Shown here one piece after another: positions 52,229 through 60,360 of a stretch of 64,000 nt of DNA (its first letter is position 1; every line of letters begins with the position of its first letter). Origin of the DNA: JAVJSD01 sp040219575 (GTDB taxonomy: Bacteria; Planctomycetota; Planctomycetia; Pirellulales; Pirellulaceae); NCBI GenBank assembly GCA_040219575.1, contig JAVJSD010000042.1, positions 62,001 through 126,000 on the forward strand, in the 5' to 3' direction. Position numbers and translations under genes: made by a program. The notes beneath the pieces are model-generated. The model was not told the origin of the DNA. It did no database searches and was given only the letters and a program-made list of their open reading frames with translations.

Positions 52229-53248
52229 CTAGTGTTGATCTTGGGCAGGCGACGCTGCGCCGGCCAACAGCGCGCGGCAGAGGGAGGGCCAATCGGTGAT
52301 GTCCTGGGGATGCAACAAAGCGGTTCGGCGGCGATACACCTCGACCACGCCGCTGGCGACCACGTAGGCCGCGTCGGCGGCTTCGTTTTCGTCGCGGAGC
52401 ACCGCGCCGGCGTCCGCCGTCAGCGGCGCCGCCTGCTCGACGAGGCGCTGCATGGGCTCGTCTTCCAAGGTGGCGAAGTTCGGCATCCGCCTCAGTCGGC
52501 CCTCGACAATTCGCGCGCGATACGTGGCCGCCCGCTGTTCGCGAAAGCCTTCGTCTCGACACAGGCCTACGTAAAACGCACGCGGCGCCTGCAGGACGTA
52601 ACATTCCGCCACGACGCTCGCCTGGCGGTCGCGGCCCGGGGCGTACGCCGAGAGCATCTGCGGGTCGATCAAGTCGGCCTCGAAGAACTCGATCGCGGGC
52701 GGCGCGGGCGACGTTTCCGCCTGCTCCTTGCCGCCGAACAAGCGCGACACCTTGCCGAGCAGTCCGCCCTGCTGTGGAGCTTCCTTGGCGGGCGGGAACT
52801 CCAAGCGGAGTACCGGAGCAGGCGCGCCGCCTCGCTCCTCGGCCGAGTTCTGATCCCAGGCCTTGCGTTCGAATTGCGAGACGACGCCCGTCAGCTGTTC
52901 GATCCACAGTTGCAGGCAAACCGACTGTTGGGAGTCGCGCTCGGACTGCGGCCGATGGAGCAGTTGCTCGTAGATGGTTTCGGCGGCCTCCAACTGCATG
53001 AGCTTCAGCCGCAGGACTTCTTCCCAGGTAAGCACATAGTGCACCATTTGGGGGGAGAGATCGCCGCTAGCGATGGTCTCGCCGGCCGCGTGCCGCCTCA
53101 GCAGCATCTGCGGCAAGTATTCGTCTACGTCGAGGTGCGAACGCAACGACGTCATCAGGTCGAGTTGGTTCAACTCGGCCTGGGTCAGCTCTTCATCCTG
53201 CGGGAGCGGTGCGACGGGTTGGAGATCGGCAAGATCGTCGGCCATCAA
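52229..53248 (-). CDS. Tandem cyclic-nucleotide-binding-domain-like protein
   Basis: 339 residues, cytoplasmic. The C-terminal region has the start of a second CNB domain: RIVEGRLRRMPNFATLEDEP, then LTADAGAVLRDENEAADAAY and VVASGVVEVYRRRTALL, matching the roll helix and first beta strands. The preceding VVAECYVLQAPRAFYVGL fits the end of a first CNB domain, whose start may be RRHAAGETIASGDLSPQMVH near residue 52. A low-complexity Pro/Ala linker (about 140-185) breaks the middle. The phosphate-binding cassette (FGE...RxA) is not seen in either domain, so ligand binding is doubtful. It is the first gene of a two-gene unit with the FHA protein. Confidence 0.65.
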   Translation of the reverse strand: MMADDLADLQPVAPLPQDEELTQAELNQLDLMTSLRSHLDVDEYLPQMLLRRHAAGETIASGDLSPQMVHYVLTWEEVLRLKLMQLEAAETIYEQLLHRPQSERDSQQSVCLQLWIEQLTGVVSQFERKAWDQNSAEERGGAPAPVLRLEFPPAKEAPQQGGLLGKVSRLFGGKEQAETSPAPPAIEFFEADLIDPQMLSAYAPGRDRQASVVAECYVLQAPRAFYVGLCRDEGFREQRAATYRARIVEGRLRRMPNFATLEDEPMQRLVEQAAPLTADAGAVLRDENEAADAAYVVASGVVEVYRRRTALLHPQDITDWPSLCRALLAGAASPAQDQH

Positions 53249-53565
53249 AAGTTCAATCAGATCCGGGGCGAAACGCGCCAGATAGCCAGATTAGGAGGAC
53301 GAATTATCATAGGGAGCCGCGGCAGCGGGTTCAATTCTGGCCGCGCCGCGATCGGGGGCTCCCACGCCTCGGCTTAAGCCGGGAAGGTGCTTCGGGCAGT
53401 CATCAATCCGAACCCCTATCTTAAGCACGGGCCGGCGGCAGGTAGCAGGGAAAATCGGCCCGATGCGCCAGATTTCGGGCGTCCTGGACGGATCGTTCCA
53501 ATTGGGGAGGGGATGGCGCGGTTTCGACCGCTCGCAAACGGGTCGAAATTCCTGCCGAGCAAGCA

Positions 53566-53595
53566 TTTACAAACCTTCGGGCAATTCGGTACGAT
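53566..53595 (+). promoter_or_regulatory. Probable promoter of the ffh cluster
   Basis: TTTACA (53566-53571) and TACGAT (53590-53595), 18 bases apart, about 75 bases before ffh. The rest of the gap 53249-53670 shows no gene or further signal. Confidence 0.5.
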
Positions 53596-53670
53596 GCGAG
53601 TTTCGCCACATTTCCCGGAAGCTCCCCCCGAGATTCCCGGCGTCGACCTTTCCCGCGTCTTTGCCACCCC

Positions 53671-55149
53671 ATGTTCGAGTCGCTCCAAGACGGACTGAAC
53701 CAAGCCCTGAAGACCTTGCGCGGCAAGGCCCGGTTGACCGAGGCCAACATGCGCGACGGTCTTCAGTTGGTGGAGCAGTCGCTGCTGGAGGCCGACGTAA
53801 GTTACAGCGTCGTCAAGGATTTCATGGGGGCGGTCTCCGCCCGGGCGATGGGCGAAAAGGTGCTGCTGTCGCTCAATCCGACGCAGCAGCTGATCGCGAT
53901 CGTGCACGAGGAGTTGATCCGCCTGCTGGGGCCGGTCGATACGGCGCTGCACCTGAAGCCGGACGACGTGACCGTCTTCATGATGTGCGGCCTGCAGGGT
54001 TCGGGAAAAACCACCACCTGCGGCAAGCTGGCGCGGCTGCTAATGAGTCAGAACATCAAGCCGTTGCTGGTGGCGGCCGACCTGCAACGCCCCGCCGCCA
54101 TCGAGCAGTTGCACGTGCTGGGCGAGCAGTTGGGCGTGCCGGTCTATTCCGAGTCGGGGGCGAAAGACCCGGTCAAGGTTTGCCGCAACGCCGTCGCCAA
54201 GGCCAAGCAGGAAGCCGCCCAGGTCGTCATCCTCGACACCGCCGGCCGGCTCGCCATCGACCAGGAATTGATGGACGAACTGCGGAAGATCGACAACCGC
54301 GTGCAGCCCGACCAGGTGTACCTGGTGGTCGACGGCATGACGGGCCAGGACGCCGTCAACAGCGCCAAGTCGTTCAACGAGGCGCTGGAGCTCAACGGCG
54401 TGATCATGACCAAGCTCGACGGCGACGCCCGCGGCGGGGCGCTGCTGTCGGTCAAGCACGTCACCGGCGTGCCGGTCAAGTTCATCGGCACGGGCGAGCA
54501 TCTCGACTCGCTGGAGGTGTTCCGCCCCGAAGGCATGGCCGGCCGCATCCTGGGCCAGGGCGACGTGCTGCAACTGGTCGACGAGGCGCGCAAGGTCGTC
54601 GATGAAAAAGAGCAGGCCGAACTCGAACGCAAGATGCGCGAAGGCGAGATCGGCCTCGACGACTTCAAGAAGCAGCTCGAAAGTTTCGCTCAGCCGGGAC
54701 TCCTGCAGCGCATGATGAGCCTCATGCCCGGGATGGGCGAGCTGAACAAGATGATGCAGAGCGAGGACACCGAGGGCGGCGTCAAACAGATGATCGGCAT
54801 CATCAACTCGATGACGCCGGACGAACGACGCAACCCCAAGGTGATCGAACCCAGCCGGCGCAATCGCATCGCCCGCGGCGCCGGCGTGCCCGCCCAGGAG
54901 GTCAATCAGCTCGTCAAGCAGTTCGAGACGTTCAAGCCGATCATGCAGGCGATGAGCGGCAAGGGCATGGGCGACCGCATGAAGATGATGAACCAGCTCA
55001 AAGACAGCGGCATGCTCAACCCCGGCGCGCAGGGGCCCAAGCTGAAGCAGAGCACCGGCAAGCGATTGAGCAACAAGCAGAAACAAAAGCTGAAGAAAGA
55101 GAAAGAGCGGCTGATGCGCAAGAAAAAGCGCGAGAGCCGCAAAAAATAA
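53671..55149 (+). CDS. ffh: Signal recognition particle protein Ffh
   Basis: 492 residues. The N domain (1-90) is followed by the GTPase G domain with G1 GLQGSGKTTTCGKLA, DLQRPAAIEQL (G2 region), G3 DTAGRLAID, G4 TKLDGDARGGA and the closing GEHLDSLEVF. The Met-rich M domain (about 325-450: MMSLMPGMGELNKMMQ and the SRRNRIARGAGV RNA-binding helix) binds SRP RNA and signal sequences. The basic C-terminal tail (KEKERLMRKKKRE) is usual. It targets nascent membrane proteins to FtsY and Sec. It heads the cluster with rpsP, trmD and rplS. Confidence 0.97.
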   Translation: MFESLQDGLNQALKTLRGKARLTEANMRDGLQLVEQSLLEADVSYSVVKDFMGAVSARAMGEKVLLSLNPTQQLIAIVHEELIRLLGPVDTALHLKPDDVTVFMMCGLQGSGKTTTCGKLARLLMSQNIKPLLVAADLQRPAAIEQLHVLGEQLGVPVYSESGAKDPVKVCRNAVAKAKQEAAQVVILDTAGRLAIDQELMDELRKIDNRVQPDQVYLVVDGMTGQDAVNSAKSFNEALELNGVIMTKLDGDARGGALLSVKHVTGVPVKFIGTGEHLDSLEVFRPEGMAGRILGQGDVLQLVDEARKVVDEKEQAELERKMREGEIGLDDFKKQLESFAQPGLLQRMMSLMPGMGELNKMMQSEDTEGGVKQMIGIINSMTPDERRNPKVIEPSRRNRIARGAGVPAQEVNQLVKQFETFKPIMQAMSGKGMGDRMKMMNQLKDSGMLNPGAQGPKLKQSTGKRLSNKQKQKLKKEKERLMRKKKRESRKK

Positions 55150-55233
55150 GACGAAACCTGTACCTCGTCCGGCGGCGGCGCATGCCGTCGGGACGGGCCT
55201 TCCGACCCAACGAAACGACCAAGGGAGTACTAC

Positions 55234-55689
55234 GTGGCAGTTCGACTTCGATTGAAAAGATTGGGACGCCGGCACCGGCCGTTCTTCCGCATCTGCGCCA
55301 TGGACGCCCGCACGCCGCGCGACGGGCGCGTGATCGAGGAGCTCGGGTTCTACGACCCGATGGTCCGCGACGTGGACGCCCGCACCGTGCTCGACGCCGA
55401 ACGGATCGACTACTGGATCGGCGTCGGCGCCCTGCCCACGCCCAAGGTGGGCGTGCTGATCCGCAAGTACGGCACCGGCGGCACGCACGTCGACCAGAAC
55501 AAGTCGGCGCTGGAGCAATTGAAGGCGGCGCGGAAGGCGATCGGCCCGGTCACGCCGCCGCCCGCCCCGAAGCCGCAGCCCAAGAAGGAAGAAGAGCCCG
55601 TCGCGGAAACGCCGACGGACGAAACTCCCAGCGACCAGACCGCGGCCGATGCGCCGGAGGCCGCCGCGGCGGAGGAAGGCGGCGAGTGA
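55234..55689 (+). CDS. rpsP: 30S ribosomal protein S16 with Ala/Glu-rich extension
   Basis: 151 residues from a GTG start six bases after AAGGGAG. The conserved S16 part (MAVRLRLKRLGRRHRPFFRI, DARTPRDGRVIEELGFYDP, and RIDYWIGVGALPTPKVGVLI) covers the first 85 residues. The remaining 65 are an acidic Pro/Ala/Glu tail, beyond the usual 80-90-residue length. S16 is a primary-binding small-subunit protein. The gene is followed by trmD after six bases. Confidence 0.96.
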   Translation: MAVRLRLKRLGRRHRPFFRICAMDARTPRDGRVIEELGFYDPMVRDVDARTVLDAERIDYWIGVGALPTPKVGVLIRKYGTGGTHVDQNKSALEQLKAARKAIGPVTPPPAPKPQPKKEEEPVAETPTDETPSDQTAADAPEAAAAEEGGE

Positions 55690-55695
55690 CGCCCG

Positions 55696-56385
55696 ATGCG
55701 ACTGGACGTGTTGACGCTGTTCCCGGGTCTGTTTCGCAGCTATCTCGAACAGGCGCTGCTGGGTAAGGCGATCGAGCGACAGTTGATCGAGGTGCACTTG
55801 CACGACATCCGGCAGTGGGCCGTGGACAAGCACCAGAAGGTCGACGATCGCCCTTTCGGCGGTGGTCCCGGAATGGTGATGATGGTCCAGCCGGTGGTCG
55901 AGTGTGTGGAGGATGTACGTAAGCAAGGCCCGACGGAGGGCCGCCTGGTGCTGCTGACGCCGCAAGGCCGGCGGTTGGACCAGCGTGTGGTGGAGGAGTT
56001 GGCCGAGGAGCAGCGCATCCTGCTGCTGTGTGGAAGATACGAAGGGTTTGATCAGCGCGTGATCGACATCCTCCAACCGGAGGAGATCTCGATCGGCGAT
56101 TACATCCTGGGCGGCGGCGAGACGGCCGCCATGGTTATTATCGACGCAGTGGCGCGGCTTGTGCCCGGAGTGTTGGGAGACGAACAGAGCAACGTGGACG
56201 ATTCCTTTTCGGCCGGGAACCGCCTGCTGGAAGGCGCCCAGTACACACGCCCCCGCGAGTACCGAGGACGCTCGGTGCCGGAAGTGCTGCTGAGCGGCGA
56301 TCACCAGCGCATCGCCCAGTGGAGACGAGAACAGAGCCTGCTGCGAACCAAACAGCGGCGAGCCGATTTGATGGACGAACCGTAG
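55696..56385 (+). CDS. trmD: tRNA (guanine-N1)-methyltransferase TrmD
   Basis: 229 residues. A SPOUT-class knot methyltransferase that makes m1G37 in tRNA. Visible motifs are LTLFPGLFRSYLE, DDRPFGGGPGMVM, LLCGRYEGFDQRV and the knot segment ISIGDYILGGGETAAMV, which binds S-adenosylmethionine. The C-terminal GRSVPEVLLSGDHQRIAQWR is conserved. No rimM lies between rpsP and trmD, unlike the usual gene order. The TAG stop forms the foot of a GTAGCATGGCC palindrome. Confidence 0.97.
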   Translation: MRLDVLTLFPGLFRSYLEQALLGKAIERQLIEVHLHDIRQWAVDKHQKVDDRPFGGGPGMVMMVQPVVECVEDVRKQGPTEGRLVLLTPQGRRLDQRVVEELAEEQRILLLCGRYEGFDQRVIDILQPEEISIGDYILGGGETAAMVIIDAVARLVPGVLGDEQSNVDDSFSAGNRLLEGAQYTRPREYRGRSVPEVLLSGDHQRIAQWRREQSLLRTKQRRADLMDEP

Positions 56386-56407
56386 CATGGCCGAAGGCCC
56401 AGGCTAC
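56382..56407. repeat. GTAGCATGGCC palindrome at the trmD stop
   Basis: GTAGCATGGCC-GAA-GGCCCAGGCTAC, an imperfect palindrome bounded by GTAG and CTAC. Its first bases include the trmD stop codon. It could form a hairpin between trmD and rplS. Confidence 0.7.
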
Positions 56408-56476
56408 TCGCAAGCAACCCCGACGGGCGGACGCCCGTTGTGATATCGAGAACAAACATTCGAAGGAAGTACGGTC

Positions 56477-56827
56477 ATGAGCCAGCAGTTGTTGAGTCTT
56501 GTCGAGCAGTCCAGCCTGAAGAGCGACGTCGAACCGTTCGAGGTCGGCGATCTGGTCGACGTGCACACCCGCATCTTTGAAGGCCAGAAAGAGCGGATTC
56601 AGGTCTTCAGCGGCACGGTGATCGCCAAGAGCGGCAGCGGCACGCGGGAGATGTTCGTCGTCCGCCGAATCGTGGCCGGCGAAGGCGTCGAGCGGAAATT
56701 CCCCGTCCACACGCCCCGGATCGCCAAGATCGAGGTCAAACGCTCCAGCGTCGTCCGCCGCGCCAAGCTGTACTTCCTCCGCGACCGCGTCGGCAAGGCC
56801 GTGCGGCTCAAAGAGCGAAGGAAGTAA
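56477..56827 (+). CDS. rplS: 50S ribosomal protein L19
   Basis: 116 residues, normal length. The ATG follows GAAGGAAG by seven bases. L19 blocks are VDVHTRIFEGQKERIQVFSG, GTVIAKSGSGTREMFVVRRI, GEGVERKFPVHTPRIAKIEV and VVRRAKLYFLRDRVGKAVRL. L19 lies at the interface of the two ribosomal subunits. It follows trmD in the conserved order. Confidence 0.97.
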   Translation: MSQQLLSLVEQSSLKSDVEPFEVGDLVDVHTRIFEGQKERIQVFSGTVIAKSGSGTREMFVVRRIVAGEGVERKFPVHTPRIAKIEVKRSSVVRRAKLYFLRDRVGKAVRLKERRK

Positions 56828-56892
56828 ATCGCCGGTTGGGCGGTCGGGTCGATTGCGCCGCGCCGTACGACGAGTGCATGCCGCGGCTTCCA

Positions 56893-57010
56893 ATGACCAA
56901 TGACCAATGACCAATGACCAAGCAGCAAGGACCAATACACTTTGGGCGACGTAGGACGCTCGCGCCGTTATCATCATTGGTCATTGGGATTTGGGCATTG
57001 GTCATTCACG
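56893..57010. repeat. ATGACCA heptad repeats in inverted blocks
   Basis: Four tandem CAATGAC/CCAATGA heptads at 56893-56926 and, inverted, TTGGTCATTGGGATTTGGGC-like text at 56976-57007. Each block is a short heptanucleotide repeat; together they can pair as a long imperfect hairpin between rplS and yraN. Confidence 0.75.
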
Positions 57011-57043
57011 CGGACGGTTGAATCGCATTCGACCTTTCCTCTC

Positions 57044-57460
57044 GTGCGCATTCTCTTTCGATTACTGCGCCGCATCCTGCCGACGCGCACGTTGGGTCAG
57101 CGCGGCGAAGCGGCGGCGGCGCGATTCCTGAAGCGGCTTGGCTACAAGATCGTCGCCCGTTCGCAGCGCGACGTGCTGGGCGAGATCGACCTGGTGGCGG
57201 TCGACGGCCGGACGATCGTCTTCGTCGAGGTCAAAACCCGCCGCTCGCTCGACGCGGGCCATCCCGCCGAGGCGGTCGACGCCGACAAGCAGCGCCGCCT
57301 CACGCGGCTGGCGCTCGGCTACCTGAAACGCCATCGCCTGCTGGAGCATCGCGCCCGCTTCGACGTCGTCGCCGTGCTCTGGTCTGACGGCCAAAGACGT
57401 CCCCACATCGAGCACTTCCGCAGCGCCTTCGAGGCCTCCGGCGAGGGAAGGATGTTCTAA
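57044..57460 (+). CDS. UPF0102 (YraN-like) nuclease-fold protein
   Basis: 138 residues from GTG 57044; an upstream ATG at 56942 lies in the heptad repeats and is unlikely. The family pattern is clear: TLGQRGEAAAARFLKRLGYK, ARSQRDVLGEIDLVAVDGRT and IVFVEVKTRRS, matching the restriction-endonuclease-like (D..EVK) core with Asp of EIDLVA, Glu and Lys of VEVKTR. YraN proteins are widespread; their nucleic-acid substrate is unclear. It commonly lies downstream of rplS and rnhB; rnhB is missing here. Confidence 0.9.
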   Translation: MRILFRLLRRILPTRTLGQRGEAAAARFLKRLGYKIVARSQRDVLGEIDLVAVDGRTIVFVEVKTRRSLDAGHPAEAVDADKQRRLTRLALGYLKRHRLLEHRARFDVVAVLWSDGQRRPHIEHFRSAFEASGEGRMF

Positions 57461-58218
57461 CCTCCGTAGGGCAGGCATCCTGCCTGCCAGGGCACATGCC
57501 AAGGGCAAATGGGAAGGGCAAATGGGCCCAACCACTTCAGAGGAAGGGACAGTTCCTCCCCCGCCAGAAAAGGCTGGCCCCAAGCAAGCGTGCCTCCCTC
57601 TGCGTTCTAACCCTTTCAGGCGACCGGCACCGCTCCGCCCCCTAAACCGACTCGCAAATCGGCGCGACGCCGGCATCCACCTGGTAGGCCGGCGTCGGAA
57701 CCAGCCGCAAGCAGTCTTAACGCAGAGGCGCAAAGGCGCAGAGGCGCGGGAGAGTCGAAATCAGCCACGGCGCCCCTTTCCACCCGACGACGACGGAGCC
57801 AGGCTGGCAGCCAATAAGAGGGTCCTGACACGGTCCTGAGCCGACAAAGGAGCCCACAAAGGGTCCTGACACCTTTGAGTCTGGCCCCTTTGAGTCTGGC
57901 CGCGGCCAGCAGGATCGCCGCACGCCCTCAGCGTGCCAATGTTGATGGGGCGCTCTACCCAGGGCGTCGCTCGCTGCGCTCGCTCGCCCTGGGCTGGCCT
58001 GCCATGCACCTTCGGTGCGGAAGATCCAGACCAAAGCATTGCGCTACGGGGCGCTGCCGGATTCTTCGTTACAACCCTTGCTACCGTTGTGCATCGCCGG
58101 TTCCTGTGCGGGCTATGCTTGCAGTAGGGCAGGCATCCTGCCTGCCAGGACGACCAACACCGGCAGCCTGGAAGGCCGCCCTACGGCAATGCATCGTCAA
58201 CACGACGAGGAATCGAGT
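57461..58218. other. Repeat-rich non-coding stretch
   Basis: No gene accepted. It contains a GTAGGGCAGGCATCCTGCC palindrome (57472-57490), a GCGCAGAGGCGCAAAGGC-type heptad run (57720-57750), two GGTCCTGACAC and two CTTTGAGTCTGGCC words (57821-57902), a long palindrome CCAGGGCG...CGCCCTGG with GCTCGCTGCGCTCGC between (57959-57995), and an inverted palindrome pair at 58124-58186. The next gene starts just beyond this pair. Confidence 0.6.
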
Positions 58219-58986
58219 GTGAGTGAGCGAATTCGGCTGTTTGGCGTCACGATCGACTCCCTGCGGATGAAGCAGGCGGTTGAGTGCGTGTACTCCTGGT
58301 TCGACCAGCCTGGACGCTGCCGCTACGTGGTGACGCCCAACGTCGATCACGCGGTCATGCTCCGCAGCGATGCAGCGTTGCGAGCCGCCTACGCCGACGC
58401 CGATCTGGTGTTGGCCGACGGCTGGCCGGTGGTGTTGGCTTCGCGACTGCTGCGCCGTCCGTTGCCCGAGCGCGTGCCCGGCTCCGACCTGGTGCCCCGT
58501 CTCTGTGGTCACGCCACGGCCCAGCATCCTGTCACGGTGTTCCTGCTGGGGGCGGCGCCGGGAGTCGCCTCCCGCGCGGCGGAGCGGATCGTCGCGCAGT
58601 GGCCGCGGGTGCAGGTGGTCGGCACGTACAGCCCTCCGCTGGGCTTCGAGAAGAGTGACGCCGAGAACGAAGAGATTCTGCGGCGAATCGCGGCGGTTCG
58701 TCCACAGCTTCTCGTCGTCGGACTGGGGGCTCCCAAACAGGAACTGTGGGTGCATCGGCACCGCGATCGACTCGAGGCCGATGTCGCGCTCTGCGTGGGC
58801 GCCACGATCGACTTTCTGGCCGGAGAGAAACGACGAGCGCCGCGCTGGCTGCAAGTGCTGGGGTTGGAGTGGTGCCATCGCATGCTGAGTGAACCGCGCC
58901 GGCTTGTCTCCCGCTACGCCCGCGACGCCTGGATCTTCCCCCAGATGGTGTGGACGGAGTGGTGGGGGCGTCCCCGCGGCGCCTGA
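58219..58986 (+). CDS. WecG/TagA/CpsF family glycosyltransferase (GT26)
   Basis: 255 residues from GTG 58219, preceded by GAGG eight bases upstream; an ATG at 58189 directly abuts a palindrome and is less likely. Family blocks are in order: RYVVTPNVDHAVMLRSDAAL, the ADLVLADGWPVVLASRLL motif with the catalytic Asp, VPGSDLVPRLC, VFLLGAAPGVASRAAERI, and VVGLGAPKQELWVHRHRDRL. GT26 enzymes transfer N-acetylmannosamine-type sugars to a lipid carrier in cell-surface polymer assembly. The protein is peripheral on the inner membrane face via its C-terminus. No other polysaccharide genes are adjacent. Confidence 0.92.
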   Translation: MSERIRLFGVTIDSLRMKQAVECVYSWFDQPGRCRYVVTPNVDHAVMLRSDAALRAAYADADLVLADGWPVVLASRLLRRPLPERVPGSDLVPRLCGHATAQHPVTVFLLGAAPGVASRAAERIVAQWPRVQVVGTYSPPLGFEKSDAENEEILRRIAAVRPQLLVVGLGAPKQELWVHRHRDRLEADVALCVGATIDFLAGEKRRAPRWLQVLGLEWCHRMLSEPRRLVSRYARDAWIFPQMVWTEWWGRPRGA

Positions 58987-59178
58987 CCGCAAGACGCGAG
59001 CGTCAAGCCTCTCCGCTCAGAAGGGTTGGACACGGCCGTTGTAATCGGAATAACCGTCGCCGGCCTCCTCGCCGATTTGACGCGGCCCGGCGACATCCTA
59101 CGTTTGAATTGCAGGAAGCAACGCGTCCCTAACGCGACCAGCGAGTTTTCCACGTTGCCCTCCAGGTGAGATCGAATC

Positions 59179-59943
59179 ATGTTGCATCTGATCGTCTGTT
59201 CCGCACTGCTGCTGGGAGCGAGCCCGTCTGAATCCGAGCCGGAGCGCAGCGCCGAGCAGTCCGGCGTCTCGCAAACCGACGTCGAACGGGCGGCGCGCGA
59301 CTATCGTATTCAAGTTTACGATTCGTACCGCTTGGATCGGGACGAATACGACGCTCGCCGTGAGGCCGGCGACCGCCTGCTGGAAGGATTCATCGCGGCG
59401 GGCAACCCGCGGGCCTATCAAGACGAGGTGATCGACTGGTTCCGCACGTCGCAGCAACTCTCGCGCGACGGCGAGGCCGCCCCACTGCCGGACCTTCCCA
59501 CGCTGCCCGACCCGTTGCCGGAGAACGTCGCCGCCGCCGATCCGGCCGCTTCGCCGCATCGCACCGAGACCAGCAGCCTGGACATCGAACTTCCCACCAG
59601 CGCCCAGGACGACCTCTCCGCCAACACCGACTTCCTCGGCTCTCCGGAAACGGGAAACTTAGAGTCGAACGCGGGGACGGGCCACGGGGCTGGGTACCTG
59701 TCGACGTCGAAAATCCTGCACAGCCTCAAACGTGCATTGATCTCCTCGGCGACGACGGACGGCGACGAGCATCCGAATGAAACCGGCGCTCCCACCGGCG
59801 ACGATTCGACTCCCGCCGAAGGAACCCGCGATACCGTGCTGCCGCAAACCAAGGCGCCGGTTTCCGGCGACGACCCCTTCGCGCCGCGAAACCTTGACGC
59901 TCAGGAGTCGCTGTTGCCGGCCCTTACCGAGCCCGGAAACTGA
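59179..59943 (+). CDS. Secreted protein of unknown function
   Basis: 254 residues. A short signal peptide (MLHLIVCSALLLGASPSES) is followed by a helical segment of about 75 residues (VERAARDYRIQVYDSYRLDR, then DRLLEGFIAAGNPRAYQDEV), then a long Pro/Asp/Ser/Thr-rich acidic region to the end. No family recognised. The latter half is probably unstructured, as in other planctomycetal exported proteins. Confidence 0.6.
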   Translation: MLHLIVCSALLLGASPSESEPERSAEQSGVSQTDVERAARDYRIQVYDSYRLDRDEYDARREAGDRLLEGFIAAGNPRAYQDEVIDWFRTSQQLSRDGEAAPLPDLPTLPDPLPENVAAADPAASPHRTETSSLDIELPTSAQDDLSANTDFLGSPETGNLESNAGTGHGAGYLSTSKILHSLKRALISSATTDGDEHPNETGAPTGDDSTPAEGTRDTVLPQTKAPVSGDDPFAPRNLDAQESLLPALTEPGN

Positions 59944-60360
59944 GCACAACGCTTACAGATCGAAAATTCACTCATCGGGGGTGAACGTAACGGCCGTCGC
60001 TTGGGAATGCCTTTTGGTTCCCGAGCGATTGTCGTTTCTTGCCCCAGCCGACGCGGAAGGCGAAGGCGGACGCGCCGTTTCCGCCGGTCTTGACGATTGT
60101 CCGGGCCCGACGGCGCGTCACGGGGCGTCGCTCGACGTTCGCGCATGACGCTGTTGCGGACTGCACGCAATGCTCTAGTCGAACGGTTGGCGCTCGTCGC
60201 GACAGGCGGCGACGAATGCCGCAACAGGCGGCGGCTCGTCGCACGATAATCTTCACAGCCCCCGGTGTCGCCGTGTGGATTGACGGCCGCATCACGCAAC
60301 GGACGAGGATGTCCGTCGAACAGCGCCGGCGCCAAGACTTGCACGCCAGACGGAACACGG
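59944..60360. other. Intergenic gap before the multiheme cytochrome
   Basis: No gene. Two GACAGGCGGCGACGAATGCC-like words (about 60210-60240) are degenerate inverted repeats. No consensus promoter was recognised. Confidence 0.4.

Noticed and set aside
54040..56388. 782-codon minus-strand frame across ffh, rpsP and trmD
   Set aside because: Covers three well-conserved genes on the other strand; sequence is Leu/His/Arg-rich shadow text.
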